DNA of 64,000 nucleotides, taken from contig NZ_VORA01000001.1 of NCBI RefSeq assembly GCF_008477545.1, positions 992,001 to 1,056,000 of the forward strand, in the 5' to 3' direction. Made by a program: the position numbers and the translations under genes. Below, one piece after another: positions 26,945 to 35,300 of this stretch; within the stretch, counting starts at the first letter, position 1, and each line of letters starts with the position of its first letter. This stretch comes from Roseibium aestuarii. Its GTDB lineage: Bacteria > Pseudomonadota > Alphaproteobacteria > Rhizobiales > Stappiaceae. A model generated the notes under the pieces. The model did not search any database and was not told where the DNA came from. It worked only from the letters and a program-made list of their open reading frames with translations.

Positions 26945-29554
26945 ATGGAAAAAAGCCTGTTTCGCTTTATCTGGCGCTATAGTGCTCGACAGCAGATCTA
27001 TATCCTTCTGATCACGGTCCTGATCTACCCGATCAGCTACGTGCTGCTCGAGTTGCCCAAGCTCATTGTCAACGACGCCGTTCAGGGCGAGGATTTCCCA
27101 AAGGAAATCTGGAGTTTCGAGTTCGACCAGATTTCCTATCTGGTGGTGCTCTGCGTCAGCTTCCTGGTGCTCGTCGTCCTCTCCAACGGCCTGAAGCTCT
27201 ATCTCAACGTCTACAAGGGCCGGCTCGGCGAGCGCATGCTGCGCCGCCTGCGCTTCGAGCTGTTTCAGCGGGTGCTGCGCTTCCGTCTGCCCCATTTCCG
27301 CAAGATCAGCTCCGGCGAGATCATTCCGATGATCACCTCCGAGGTGGAGGATGTGGGCGGCTTCATCGGCGAGGCCATCGCGCTGCCGGCCCTTCAGGGC
27401 GGCATGCTGGTCGTCCAGCTCGGCTTCATCTTCATGCAGGACCCGCTTCTGGGCCTTGCCGCCATCTCGTCCTACCCCATTCAGGGCTATGTGATCCCCA
27501 AGCTCCAGCGCAAGGTCGTCCTGCTCAGCCGTGAGCGGGTGAAGAACGTGCGCACCATCGCCGACAAGGTGGGCGAAAGCATCACCGGCGTCGCCGAGAT
27601 CCATGCCAATGACACCTCGGCCTGGCATTCGAGTGACCTGTCGGAGCGTCTCTACCAGAATTTCAAGATCCGCTACGAGATCTTCAATCGGAAGTATTTC
27701 ATCAAGTTCCTCAATAACTTCATGAACCAGCTGACGCCGTTCTTCTTCTACCTGATCGGCGGCTATCTGGTGATCGAGGGGGACCTGAGCATCGGCGCCC
27801 TTCTGGCGGTGATCGCGGCCTACAAGGATCTGGCCGGTCCCTGGAAGGAACTGCTGGCCTATTACCAGCTCGTCGCCGACGTGGACGTGAAGTACCAGAC
27901 CGTGGTCGAGAACTTCGACCCGGCCGACATCTACCCGGTCGAGCGCCTGATCGCCGACGACAAGGTGACCCTCGAAGGCGACCTGGTCATGAAGAATGTC
28001 AGCTTCTCCGGCGGTGCGGCCGGTCAGGAAGTGAGCGACATCTCCCTGACCGTGCCGAGCGGAACCGCTTGCGCCATCATCGGTCCGGACGGCTCGGGCC
28101 GATCCGAGGTGCTGCAGCTTGCAGCAGGTCTCGTCAGTCCCGTCGCCGGCCGGGTGGAAATCGGCGGCAGGGATCTGGAGGATCTGACCGCCGCGACGCT
28201 GGGCCGCGAGATCGCTTATGTGGGCGGCGCGGTTCATATCTGGACCGGCACCATCCGCGACAACCTCTTCTACGGCCTGCGCCATCGGCCGGTGGGCGAA
28301 GTCCTGCGTGAGGGGGAGGCGGCTGCCGAGTATCAGCGCTGGCAGGCGGAAGCGCGCGAGACCCGCAACCTCGCCTATGACCTGACCGCCTCGTGGGAAG
28401 ATCTGGCTGCGGCCGGGGTCGAAGACGAGATTGCCCTGAATGCGCGGGCCATGGCCCTGCTCAAGGCCGTGCGTCTGGAGGCCGATGTCTACCGGCTGGG
28501 CCTGCAGTCCCGCCTTGATCCGAGCCGCAATCCCACCCTGCGCCAGTCCGACTTCGGCGCCCGAATCCTGGCGGTGCGTCAGGCCCTGTCCAAGCGCATC
28601 GCCTCCGATCCCAAGCTCTCCGGCCTCACCGAACTGTGGCATGCGGAGCGGTTCAACAATTCCGCCTCCCTGGCGGAAAATCTGTTCTTTGCCGTGCCCA
28701 CCGACCCGGACCTGACCCTGGAAAGCGTGCAGAGCCTGCCGGAGGTCCGCACCTTCCTGAAGGACAGCGGCCTGGACGAGCGGCTGCAGGCCATCGGCCA
28801 GAAGATCGCCGAAACCATGGTCGAGCTCTTTGCCAATGTCAGCGGCGAGAGCGGGCTGCTCAACACCTATTCGTTCCTGACGAGGGACGAGCTGCCCGAC
28901 TACGAGCGCATTCTACGTCTGGCCCGCTCCACCAATCCGCGTGCCGGCCTGACCGATGCGGACCGGCTGCGGCTCATCGGTCTGGCCTTCAAGCTGGTGC
29001 CCGCCCGTCATCGTCTGGGCGTGATGGACGACGAGATGCGCCAGGAAATCGTGGAGGCCCGCGCCCGGTTCCTCAAGGACGTGGTCGCGCGCTCCAGCCA
29101 GTTCGAGGCCTTCGACCCCAAGGTCTATCTGCCTTCGCTCACCATCGAGGACAACCTGCTCTTCGGCCGGGCCCGTGTGGACCGCCGCGACGCCCGTCAG
29201 CGCATCGACGCGGTGATCGGGTCGATGGTGGAGGAAAGCGGCCTGCGCGAACCCATCGCCTTCGCCGGCTTCGACTATCACGTGGGCGTCTCCGGCTCCC
29301 GGCTTTCGGCCGGTCAGCGCCGCCGCCTGGCCGTGGTACGCGCCCTTCTCAAGAACGCCCGCATCACCATTCTGGACGACATCGCCACCGGCCTCGGCGA
29401 CGAGGAAAAGGCGGCCCGGGCGAAGCTGCGCGAGCTGGCCGGCGGACGCACCCTGCTCTTTGGGGCGTCGCATTCCGCCGTCGGCGACGAATTCGACCAG
29501 AAAATTATTCTGGATCAAGGCCGTATCCTCGAAGATGCGGAAATGGGAGCTTGA
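26945..29554 (+). CDS. ABC exporter-like protein with degenerate, interrupted ATPase domain
   Basis: A fused membrane-ATPase protein of 869 residues. Residues about 1-330 are a type I exporter membrane domain (LLITVLIYPISYVLLELP, then LVVLCVSFLVLVVLSNGL; GRLGERMLRRLRFELFQRVL is the usual cytoplasmic helix). The ATPase domain starts near 345 but is odd. Walker A reads GPDGSGRS (Arg for the essential Lys, near 378-385), the Q-loop Gln is replaced (YVGGAVHIWTGTIRDN), about 290 extra residues follow, then LSAGQRRR (near 789), Walker B ILDDI (Asp for catalytic Glu) and SH in the H-loop. ATG 26945 follows GAGGG. Head of the rightward run; probably works with the glycosyltransferases. ATP hydrolysis may be weak or lost. 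Confidence 0.88.
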   Translation: MEKSLFRFIWRYSARQQIYILLITVLIYPISYVLLELPKLIVNDAVQGEDFPKEIWSFEFDQISYLVVLCVSFLVLVVLSNGLKLYLNVYKGRLGERMLRRLRFELFQRVLRFRLPHFRKISSGEIIPMITSEVEDVGGFIGEAIALPALQGGMLVVQLGFIFMQDPLLGLAAISSYPIQGYVIPKLQRKVVLLSRERVKNVRTIADKVGESITGVAEIHANDTSAWHSSDLSERLYQNFKIRYEIFNRKYFIKFLNNFMNQLTPFFFYLIGGYLVIEGDLSIGALLAVIAAYKDLAGPWKELLAYYQLVADVDVKYQTVVENFDPADIYPVERLIADDKVTLEGDLVMKNVSFSGGAAGQEVSDISLTVPSGTACAIIGPDGSGRSEVLQLAAGLVSPVAGRVEIGGRDLEDLTAATLGREIAYVGGAVHIWTGTIRDNLFYGLRHRPVGEVLREGEAAAEYQRWQAEARETRNLAYDLTASWEDLAAAGVEDEIALNARAMALLKAVRLEADVYRLGLQSRLDPSRNPTLRQSDFGARILAVRQALSKRIASDPKLSGLTELWHAERFNNSASLAENLFFAVPTDPDLTLESVQSLPEVRTFLKDSGLDERLQAIGQKIAETMVELFANVSGESGLLNTYSFLTRDELPDYERILRLARSTNPRAGLTDADRLRLIGLAFKLVPARHRLGVMDDEMRQEIVEARARFLKDVVARSSQFEAFDPKVYLPSLTIEDNLLFGRARVDRRDARQRIDAVIGSMVEESGLREPIAFAGFDYHVGVSGSRLSAGQRRRLAVVRALLKNARITILDDIATGLGDEEKAARAKLRELAGGRTLLFGASHSAVGDEFDQKIILDQGRILEDAEMGA

Positions 29555-29664
29555 GCCCATGCAGCTGAGGTGCTTTGCTGCAGGCCTGGGAAGAGACGGA
29601 CCACCGGCGAGGGCGGTGCAACCGGATCTCCGGCATGTCGGGGTCACCCGCAAGGAGGTATGAG

Positions 29665-30120
29665 GTGTCTTTGGAAAACGAGGTCGAGGTCCTGCGCAAG
29701 GTGCCTCTGTTCCGCGGGATCGATGAAACCAAGCTGCGGCTTCTGGCGTTCATTTCCGACAGGATGGAATTCCAGGAAGGGGAGCGGCTCTGCACGCAAG
29801 GGGAAGAAGGCGACAGTGCCTTCATCATTCTTCGGGGCGCGGCCGACGTTCTCGTCGAGACACCGGACGGAGAGCGCAAGGTCGCCGACGTGAAGGAAAA
29901 CTCGATTGTCGGTGAAATCGCGATTCTCTGTGACGTGCCGCGCACGGCCACGCTGATCGCCTCGACTCGCATGGACGTGCTCACCGTGTCGAAGGACGAC
30001 TTCCTCAAGCTTCTGAAGGAATTTCCTGATATTGCTCTCGAGGTCATGCGGACCCTGGCCCTGCGCCTGGAACGCACGACGCGAGATCTCGCCGCGGCCC
30101 GCTCCGTGGCAGCAGATTAG
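29665..30120 (+). CDS. Stand-alone cyclic-nucleotide-binding domain protein
   Basis: A 151-residue protein made of one cNMP-binding fold (CRP/PKA-regulatory type) and a short C-terminal helix, with no DNA-binding domain. The phosphate-binding cassette VGEIAILCDVPRTATLIAS has the key Glu and Arg (about E84 and R93), as in real cAMP binders. It should act as a cytoplasmic sensor subunit for a partner protein. The start is GTG 29665 because a perfect AAGGAGGT lies five bases upstream (29652-29659). It sits between the ABC protein gene (110 bases) and the MBL gene (a few bases), with a cyclase gene close by, which makes the ABC protein its most likely partner. Confidence 0.93.
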   Translation: MSLENEVEVLRKVPLFRGIDETKLRLLAFISDRMEFQEGERLCTQGEEGDSAFIILRGAADVLVETPDGERKVADVKENSIVGEIAILCDVPRTATLIASTRMDVLTVSKDDFLKLLKEFPDIALEVMRTLALRLERTTRDLAAARSVAAD

Positions 30121-30132
30121 GGAGAATTGGTC

Positions 30133-30957
30133 TTGTCTTCAGAGTTCTCGCTCCGCATCTGGGGCGCGCGCGGTTCCACCCCGGCCCCCGGCGCAAGCAC
30201 CCTGCGCTACGGCGGGGAGACGACCTGCTTCGAACTGCGCGCCGGAGACGAGATCGTTCTCATCGATTGCGGCTCGGGAGCGCGCAATCTCGGGGTCGAC
30301 CTGTGCCAGCAGGGCCCCCGGAAGGTGAACCTGCTCTTCACCCACACCCATCTCGATCACATCTGCGGGCTGCCCTTCTTCAAGCCGGCCTATGACCCCC
30401 GCTTCGAGGTCACCGCCTGGGCGGGCCACTTCGATCACGAGACCTGCCTCGTCGACATCATCAGCCGGATCATGTCGCCGCCGATCTTCCCCGTGGCCGC
30501 CAAGACGCTGAAGGCCGTCACCTTCCGCTCCTTCCGCGCCGGAGAGAACCTGCCCTGCGCCGGCGATCTGGCGATCCGCACCGTGGCGCTGAACCATCCG
30601 GGCGGCGCCTGCGGCTATCGCTTCGACTTCAAGGGCAAGTCCATCTGCATCATCACCGATCATGAACATGGCGTTCCGGAGATCGACGCGGGCGTGGCCG
30701 CCTTCGTGCAGGATGCGGACATCATGATCTATGATGCCATGTTCACCGACGAGGAATACGAGACCTATCGCGGCTGGGGCCATTCCACGTGGCAGAAGGC
30801 CGTCGAGCTGGCGCGCGCCTCCAATGTCCGTATTCCGGTGATCTTCCACCACGATCCCCGCCGCACCGACGATGCGCTGGACGAGATCGGTCTGGCCGTG
30901 GCCGAAGCCTGTCCGGGGGCCATCATCGCCAGGGAAGGCATGCTGCTCACCCCCTGA
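30133..30957 (+). CDS. MBL-fold metallohydrolase, possible phosphodiesterase
   Basis: Binuclear-metal hydrolase of the metallo-beta-lactamase fold. The hallmark HTHLDH is at about 71-76; further ligands are suggested by ALNHPGG, IITDHEHG and FHHDPRRTDD. The opening LRIWGARGSTPAPGASTLRYGGETTCFEL is typical of a subgroup (PhnP/phosphodiesterase-like) that includes enzymes hydrolysing cyclic phosphodiesters, so degradation of the local cyclic nucleotide is plausible but unproven. I place the start at TTG 30133, seven bases after GGGAGA; TTG 30127 is too close. It follows the cNMP-binding gene by 12 bases and precedes the cyclase gene. Confidence 0.87.
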   Translation: MSSEFSLRIWGARGSTPAPGASTLRYGGETTCFELRAGDEIVLIDCGSGARNLGVDLCQQGPRKVNLLFTHTHLDHICGLPFFKPAYDPRFEVTAWAGHFDHETCLVDIISRIMSPPIFPVAAKTLKAVTFRSFRAGENLPCAGDLAIRTVALNHPGGACGYRFDFKGKSICIITDHEHGVPEIDAGVAAFVQDADIMIYDAMFTDEEYETYRGWGHSTWQKAVELARASNVRIPVIFHHDPRRTDDALDEIGLAVAEACPGAIIAREGMLLTP

Positions 30958-31006
30958 GCCGATCCGGATCCTGACCCTCCCGCAGGCGGCCAGACCGGTT
31001 TCGGCT

Positions 31007-31025
31007 GACGTTCCTGAGGAACGTC
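31007..31025. promoter_or_regulatory. Inverted repeat upstream of the membrane cyclase gene
   Basis: GACGTTCC-TGA-GGAACGTC is a perfect eight-base inverted repeat with a three-base centre, 70 bases upstream of the cyclase ATG and 50 after the MBL stop. No T run follows. It could be an operator or an mRNA hairpin. Confidence 0.4.
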
Positions 31026-31094
31026 CGATCACGCTTCCGTCAGCGGCCGGCCCCATGGCTTGCGTCCGCGTGTCCGCCGTGCTCACGTCTGGTC

Positions 31095-32504
31095 ATGAGT
31101 TCCCACGATCCCCTTGCCGAAGCCGCAGTTCACGGGCCTGACACGCCCGCGCCTGCCGTTCTTGCGTCTTCTGGTCCTGCGTCGTCGCGGGCAGCGAAAG
31201 GGCTGGAGGCTTTGCCGCCCCGCGTGCTGCGCCAGATCCGCCTGTCCGAACTCCAGTCCGAGCGGCTGATCGGCTGGGTGCAGCTGGCCATCGTTCTCTT
31301 CTTCACGACGCTTTACTCCATCGCCCCCCGGGCGGAGGGCAGCTCGGGCTTCAATTTCGTGCCCCTGGCACTCGGCGCCTATTTTCTCTTCACCCTGATC
31401 CGGCTCGTCCTGTCCTACCGGATCAAGCTGCCGGACTGGTATCTCTTCCTGTCCATCGGCGTCGACGTGGCCTTGCTGGTGGGGCTGATCTTCTCCTTCC
31501 ACATCCAGTATGGCCAACCGCCGACCTTCTATTTGAAGACCCCGACGCTGATGTATGTCTTCATCTTCATCGTCCTGCGTGCCCTGCGCTTCGACCTGCG
31601 CTTCGTCGCGGTCACCGGGCTGGTGGCGGTCACCGGCTGGCTGGGGCTCGTCGCCTATGCGGTCGGGGCACAGATGGGCGCCATGCGCATCACCCGCAAT
31701 TACGTCGAGTATCTCACCGGCAACACGATCCTGATCGGGGCGGAGATCGACAAGGTCATGGTGATCCTGACCGTGACCGGCATTCTCTGTGCCGTGCTCT
31801 ACCGGGGCCGCGCCCTGCTGCTGGCCTCCGCCCAGGACCATGCGGCCGCCGCCGATCTCTCCCGCTTCTTCGATCCGGCGGTCGCCCGCTCCATCACCGG
31901 TTCGGCCGAGGATCTCGCCCCCGGGCGGGGCGACCTCAGAACCGCCTCGATCCTCTGCGTCGATCTGCGCAGCTTCACCGCGACGGCAGCAACTCTCGAT
32001 CCCGACAAGGTCATGGCGGTGCTGGCCGTCTATCAGCGGCTGGCGGTCGGGATCATCGAGGCGGCAGGCGGGCAGGTCGACAAGTTCCTCGGCGACGGGA
32101 TTCTGGCGACCTTCGGCGCGGTGGTGCCATCGCCCACCCATGCGGCCGATGCCCTGCGCGCCGCGCAAGGCATCTGTCGCGCGGTGCGGCAGGAGCAGGA
32201 AGGCTTCGCGCAGGCCGGCTGGCCGGGCGTCCTGCGGGCAGGGGCGGCGGTCGCCTCGGGCCCCGTCACCGTGGGCACGGTGGGGACGGGCGCGCGGCTC
32301 GAATTCACCGTGATTGGCAATGCGGTCAACCGGGCGGCCAAGCTCGAGGATGCCAACAAGGCCCAGGCCAGCAACGCCCTGACGGACGCTGGAACGCTCG
32401 CGCTCGCCCGCACGCAAGGCTTTGACGCAGAGGATCTCGAAAAAAGACCCGGACAGTCGGTCGAGGGACTGTCCGGGCCGGTCGATCTGGTGGTGCTGGC
32501 CTGA
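31095..32504 (+). CDS. Membrane-anchored class III nucleotide cyclase
   Basis: The 469-residue protein has a cytoplasmic N-terminus, about six membrane helices (residues about 58-245: LIGWVQLAIVLFFTTLYS, LSIGVDVALLVGLIFSF, PTLMYVFIFIVLRAL, VTGLVAVTGWLGLVAYA and others) and a C-terminal cyclase domain. Metal Asp D290 (CVDLRSFT) and D334, with Lys 330 in DKFLGDG, are present. The transition-state pair is N412 but Lys 416 where Arg is usual (VNRAAKLE). This variant occurs in other alphaproteobacterial cyclases, so activity is likely but not certain. It closes the rightward run and could supply the ligand for the cNMP-binding protein. No strong ribosome-binding site precedes the ATG. Confidence 0.92.
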   Translation: MSSHDPLAEAAVHGPDTPAPAVLASSGPASSRAAKGLEALPPRVLRQIRLSELQSERLIGWVQLAIVLFFTTLYSIAPRAEGSSGFNFVPLALGAYFLFTLIRLVLSYRIKLPDWYLFLSIGVDVALLVGLIFSFHIQYGQPPTFYLKTPTLMYVFIFIVLRALRFDLRFVAVTGLVAVTGWLGLVAYAVGAQMGAMRITRNYVEYLTGNTILIGAEIDKVMVILTVTGILCAVLYRGRALLLASAQDHAAAADLSRFFDPAVARSITGSAEDLAPGRGDLRTASILCVDLRSFTATAATLDPDKVMAVLAVYQRLAVGIIEAAGGQVDKFLGDGILATFGAVVPSPTHAADALRAAQGICRAVRQEQEGFAQAGWPGVLRAGAAVASGPVTVGTVGTGARLEFTVIGNAVNRAAKLEDANKAQASNALTDAGTLALARTQGFDAEDLEKRPGQSVEGLSGPVDLVVLA

Positions 32505-32522
32505 CAGGCCGCGTGGCGCGCC

Positions 32523-33710
32523 TCAGAGCTTGCCGAGAAGCTCCGGCGTCGGCCAGCCATCGGCGGCCATGCCGAGCTTTTTCTGGACATCCTGCACGGC
32601 GGTGCGGGTGCCCGAGCCCAGGATTCCGTCGATCTTGCCCACGTCATAGCCCAGATCCCTGAGCTTCGTCTGAAGCTGCTTCATCTGGCCATCGTCGAGG
32701 CCCGGATCCGGATTGCCTGGGGTGTAGACCGGGGCACCGCCGAGGCGCGTGGCGAAATAGGCAGCCGTCGTCGTGTAGATGAAGGACTGGTTCCATTCCA
32801 GATAGATCTGGAAGTTCGGATAGGCGAGGAAGGCAGGCCCCTTGCGGCCCTGGGGCAGCAGCAGCGAGGCGGGCAGGTTCGAGATCTTGCCCGAGCGCGG
32901 CTTCACGCCAAGGCGCGCCCAGTCGGCACCGGACTTCGGCCGGTCGAGGCCGGTTTCCTCCCAGGCGAGGCTCGAAGGCACGCTGACTTCCTGGATCCAC
33001 GGCTCGCCGCGCCGGAAGCCGAGGTTCTGGATGAAGGCGGCCGCCGTCATGATCACGTCGGCCGGGCTCTGCTTCAGGTTCACATGGCCGTCGTTGTCGC
33101 CGTCCTTGCCGAACTTGATGATGTCCTCGGGCAGCATCTGCACCTGGCCGATCTCGCCGGCCCAGGCGCCGGTCATGGTCGCCGGATCCAGATCGCCGTG
33201 CTGCACCATCTCGATGGCGGCGATCAGCTGCGGACGGAAGAGATGCGGACGGCGGCAGTCATGGGCGAGCGTCGCCAGCGCATTCACCGTGTTGAAGTCG
33301 CCCTGGAACCCGCCATAGTCGGTCTCCAGCGCCCAGAAGGCGGTGATCACCGGGGCAGGAACTCCGTAGTCCTTTTCCGCCCGGTCGAAGACCCTCTTCC
33401 ACTTGGCCATGTTCTTGGCGCCGTGGTCCATGCGGTTCTGGGAAATCACCCGCTTGGAGAAGGTCAGGAAGTCGAGCTTGAACACCCCTTGCGCCCGGTC
33501 GCGCGCCAGCACGCTGCGGTCGATCTGCGCGTTCTTGAGGGTGCGCTCGGCGGCCCGCTTGCTCAGGCCCTTGGCGATGGCTTCCTGCTTCACGCCGTCC
33601 AGAAAGGCCTGGAAGTCGCCACCACACTGGGCAGCAGCGTGACTGGCCGTACCGGTGGCCACCAGCAGGGCTGCGGCAAGAAGGGGGCGGGCGAGGCGGT
33701 GAAGCGGCAT
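32523..33710 (-). CDS. Lytic murein transglycosylase, MltB-type, with peptidoglycan-binding domain
   Basis: Cleaves peptidoglycan glycan strands in the periplasm, forming 1,6-anhydromuramic acid. It has a signal peptide (RLARPLLAAALLVATGTASHAA), then the MltB/SLT3 catalytic domain with the acidic residue in WALETDYGGFQGDFNTVNALATL (E129), EIGQVQMLPEDIIKFGKDGDNDG, and a C-terminal PG-binding domain (MKQLQTKLRDLGYDVGKIDGILGSGTRTAVQDVQKKLGM). The 395 residues are normal. ATG 33710. It converges on the cyclase gene (18 bases apart) and is separated from livF by 109 bases with a hairpin. No lipobox is visible, so it is probably soluble. Confidence 0.94.
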   Translation of the reverse strand: MPLHRLARPLLAAALLVATGTASHAAAQCGGDFQAFLDGVKQEAIAKGLSKRAAERTLKNAQIDRSVLARDRAQGVFKLDFLTFSKRVISQNRMDHGAKNMAKWKRVFDRAEKDYGVPAPVITAFWALETDYGGFQGDFNTVNALATLAHDCRRPHLFRPQLIAAIEMVQHGDLDPATMTGAWAGEIGQVQMLPEDIIKFGKDGDNDGHVNLKQSPADVIMTAAAFIQNLGFRRGEPWIQEVSVPSSLAWEETGLDRPKSGADWARLGVKPRSGKISNLPASLLLPQGRKGPAFLAYPNFQIYLEWNQSFIYTTTAAYFATRLGGAPVYTPGNPDPGLDDGQMKQLQTKLRDLGYDVGKIDGILGSGTRTAVQDVQKKLGMAADGWPTPELLGKL

Positions 33711-33766
33711 GGAGAATCTCGTCTGGTTGAAAGAGCGTCAGGACTAGGAGCAAATCGTGGCGATCA

Positions 33767-33795
33767 GTTGACGGTGGCAGGCCGCCGTCGTCAAC
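33767..33795 (-). terminator. Hairpin after the liv operon
   Basis: GTTGACG and CGTCAAC, seven bases, enclose a GC-rich inner dyad; it lies 25 bases after the livF stop on the minus strand. There is no T run, so it may be a Rho-assisted end or an mRNA-stabilising hairpin. Confidence 0.4.
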
Positions 33796-33819
33796 CGTCT
33801 GTCGCAGTCAAAACCCGGC

Positions 33820-34551
33820 TCACGCCCCCAGATAGCGATGGGCGAGCTCCGGGTCGGCGGCAAGGGCCGCACTGTCGCCGCTCCACACGGTGCGTCCCTT
33901 TTCCAGGATCACATGCCGGTCGGCGAGGGCCGTGAGGGCGGCGACATTCTTGTCCACCACCAGGATCGACTGGCCCCGTGACTTGAGCATCCGCAGGCAG
34001 TCCCAGATCTCGGCCCGGATCAGCGGCGCCAGTCCCTCGGTCGCCTCGTCGAGGATGAGCAGACGCGGGTTGGTCATCAGGGCCCGTCCGATGGCCAGCA
34101 TCTGCTGTTCCCCGCCCGAAAGCTGCGATCCCCGGTGATGCTGACGCTCGCGCAGACGCGGGAACAGGGCGAAGACTGCCTCCAGATCCCAGGCCTCGCC
34201 GCCGGAGCCGTGCTGGGTCTTGCGTGCCCCCATACGTGCTGTAGCGACAAGATTTTCCACCACGCTCAGGGTGGGGAAGATCCGCCGTCCTTCCGGCACT
34301 AGGCCGAGGCCCAGCCGGGCGATGCGGTGGGAGTGAAGACCCCGGACCGACTGGCCGTCGATCCGCACCTCGCCGGCCATCAGCGGCATCATGCCGAGCG
34401 CGGCCTTGATGCTGGTGGTCTTGCCCATGCCGTTGCGGCCCATCAGCGTCACCACTTCGCCCGGCAGGACCTCCAGCGAGATGTCGAAAAGCACCTGCGC
34501 CGAGCCATAGGCGGCGGCAAGCCCCTTAAGGCTGAGAAGCGGCGTGGTCAT
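33820..34551 (-). CDS. livF: Branched-chain amino-acid ABC transporter ATPase LivF
   Basis: One of two ATPase subunits of a Liv-type importer. Walker A GRNGMGKT, Q-loop VPEGRRIFPTLSVVENL (the LivF-typical VPEGR), signature LSGGEQQMLAIGRAL, Walker B LLILDEATEGLAP. The 243-residue length is standard. The H-loop position reads VVDKNVAAL where most LivF have VEQN, i.e. Asp-Lys for Glu-Gln and no His, which is usual for this subfamily. Its ATG overlaps the livG stop by four bases. Last gene of the operon. Confidence 0.94.
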   Translation of the reverse strand: MTTPLLSLKGLAAAYGSAQVLFDISLEVLPGEVVTLMGRNGMGKTTSIKAALGMMPLMAGEVRIDGQSVRGLHSHRIARLGLGLVPEGRRIFPTLSVVENLVATARMGARKTQHGSGGEAWDLEAVFALFPRLRERQHHRGSQLSGGEQQMLAIGRALMTNPRLLILDEATEGLAPLIRAEIWDCLRMLKSRGQSILVVDKNVAALTALADRHVILEKGRTVWSGDSAALAADPELAHRYLGA

Positions 34552-35300
34552 GCGGGGATCTCCTCGCCCAGATAGGCGGCGCGCACGTCCGCGTTGGCGC
34601 GGATCTCCTCCGGCGTTCCGGTGGCGATGATCTCGCCATAGACCAGCACGGAGATCCGGTCGGCCAGCTCGAAGACCGCCGCCATGTCATGCTCCACCAG
34701 CAGCAGCGGGCAGCGCTGCTTGACCTGTTTCAGCAGGGCAACCAGATGCTCGGTTTCCGCCGGGCCCGTGCCCGCCATCGGCTCGTCCAGAAGCAGCAGC
34801 TTCGGTTGCAAGGCAAGCGCCAGCGCCAGTTCCAGCGAGCGCCGTTCCCCATGGGAGAGCGCACCCGCCAGCACCCGGGCCCGCTCGGCCAGCCCGACCT
34901 CCGCCAGAACCGCCATCGCGGCGTCATTGAGCCTGGTGTCGCGGGCAGCTGCGCGGAAAAAGCGGAAGGAATGGCCCTGATGGGCCTGCACCGCCAGCGC
35001 CACATTTTCCAGAGCAGTGAACTCGGGCAGGATCTGGGTGATCTGGAAGGTGCGGCCAAGCCCCGCCCTTGCCCGTTCCGCCAGGGTGAGGGCGCTCACG
35101 TCCCGCCCCTCGAAGCGCACGCGCCCGCTTTCGGGGCGCAGCGCGCCGGAGATCTGGCCGATGAGCGTGGTCTTGCCCGCCCCGTTCGGCCCGATCAGCG
35201 CATGGACTTCGCCAGCCCGCACCTCCAGGCTCACGTCGCGGGTCACCTGCAGCGCCCCGTAGGCCTTGTTCAGGCCGATCAGTTCGAGAACGGCACTCAT
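34548..35300 (-). CDS. livG: Branched-chain amino-acid ABC transporter ATPase LivG
   Basis: The second ATPase subunit, 250 residues. Walker A GPNGAGKT, Q-loop GLGRTFQITQILPEFTALENV (LivG-typical RTFQ), signature region LSHGERRSLELALAL (SHGE in place of SGGQ, common in LivG), Walker B LLLLDEPMAGTGP, H-loop LLVEHDMAAV. It carries the C-terminal NADVRAAYLGEE segment typical of LivG. ATG 35300 overlaps the livM stop, and its own stop overlaps the livF start, four bases each, so translation of all subunits is coupled. Confidence 0.94.
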   Translation of the reverse strand: MSAVLELIGLNKAYGALQVTRDVSLEVRAGEVHALIGPNGAGKTTLIGQISGALRPESGRVRFEGRDVSALTLAERARAGLGRTFQITQILPEFTALENVALAVQAHQGHSFRFFRAAARDTRLNDAAMAVLAEVGLAERARVLAGALSHGERRSLELALALALQPKLLLLDEPMAGTGPAETEHLVALLKQVKQRCPLLLVEHDMAAVFELADRISVLVYGEIIATGTPEEIRANADVRAAYLGEEIPA

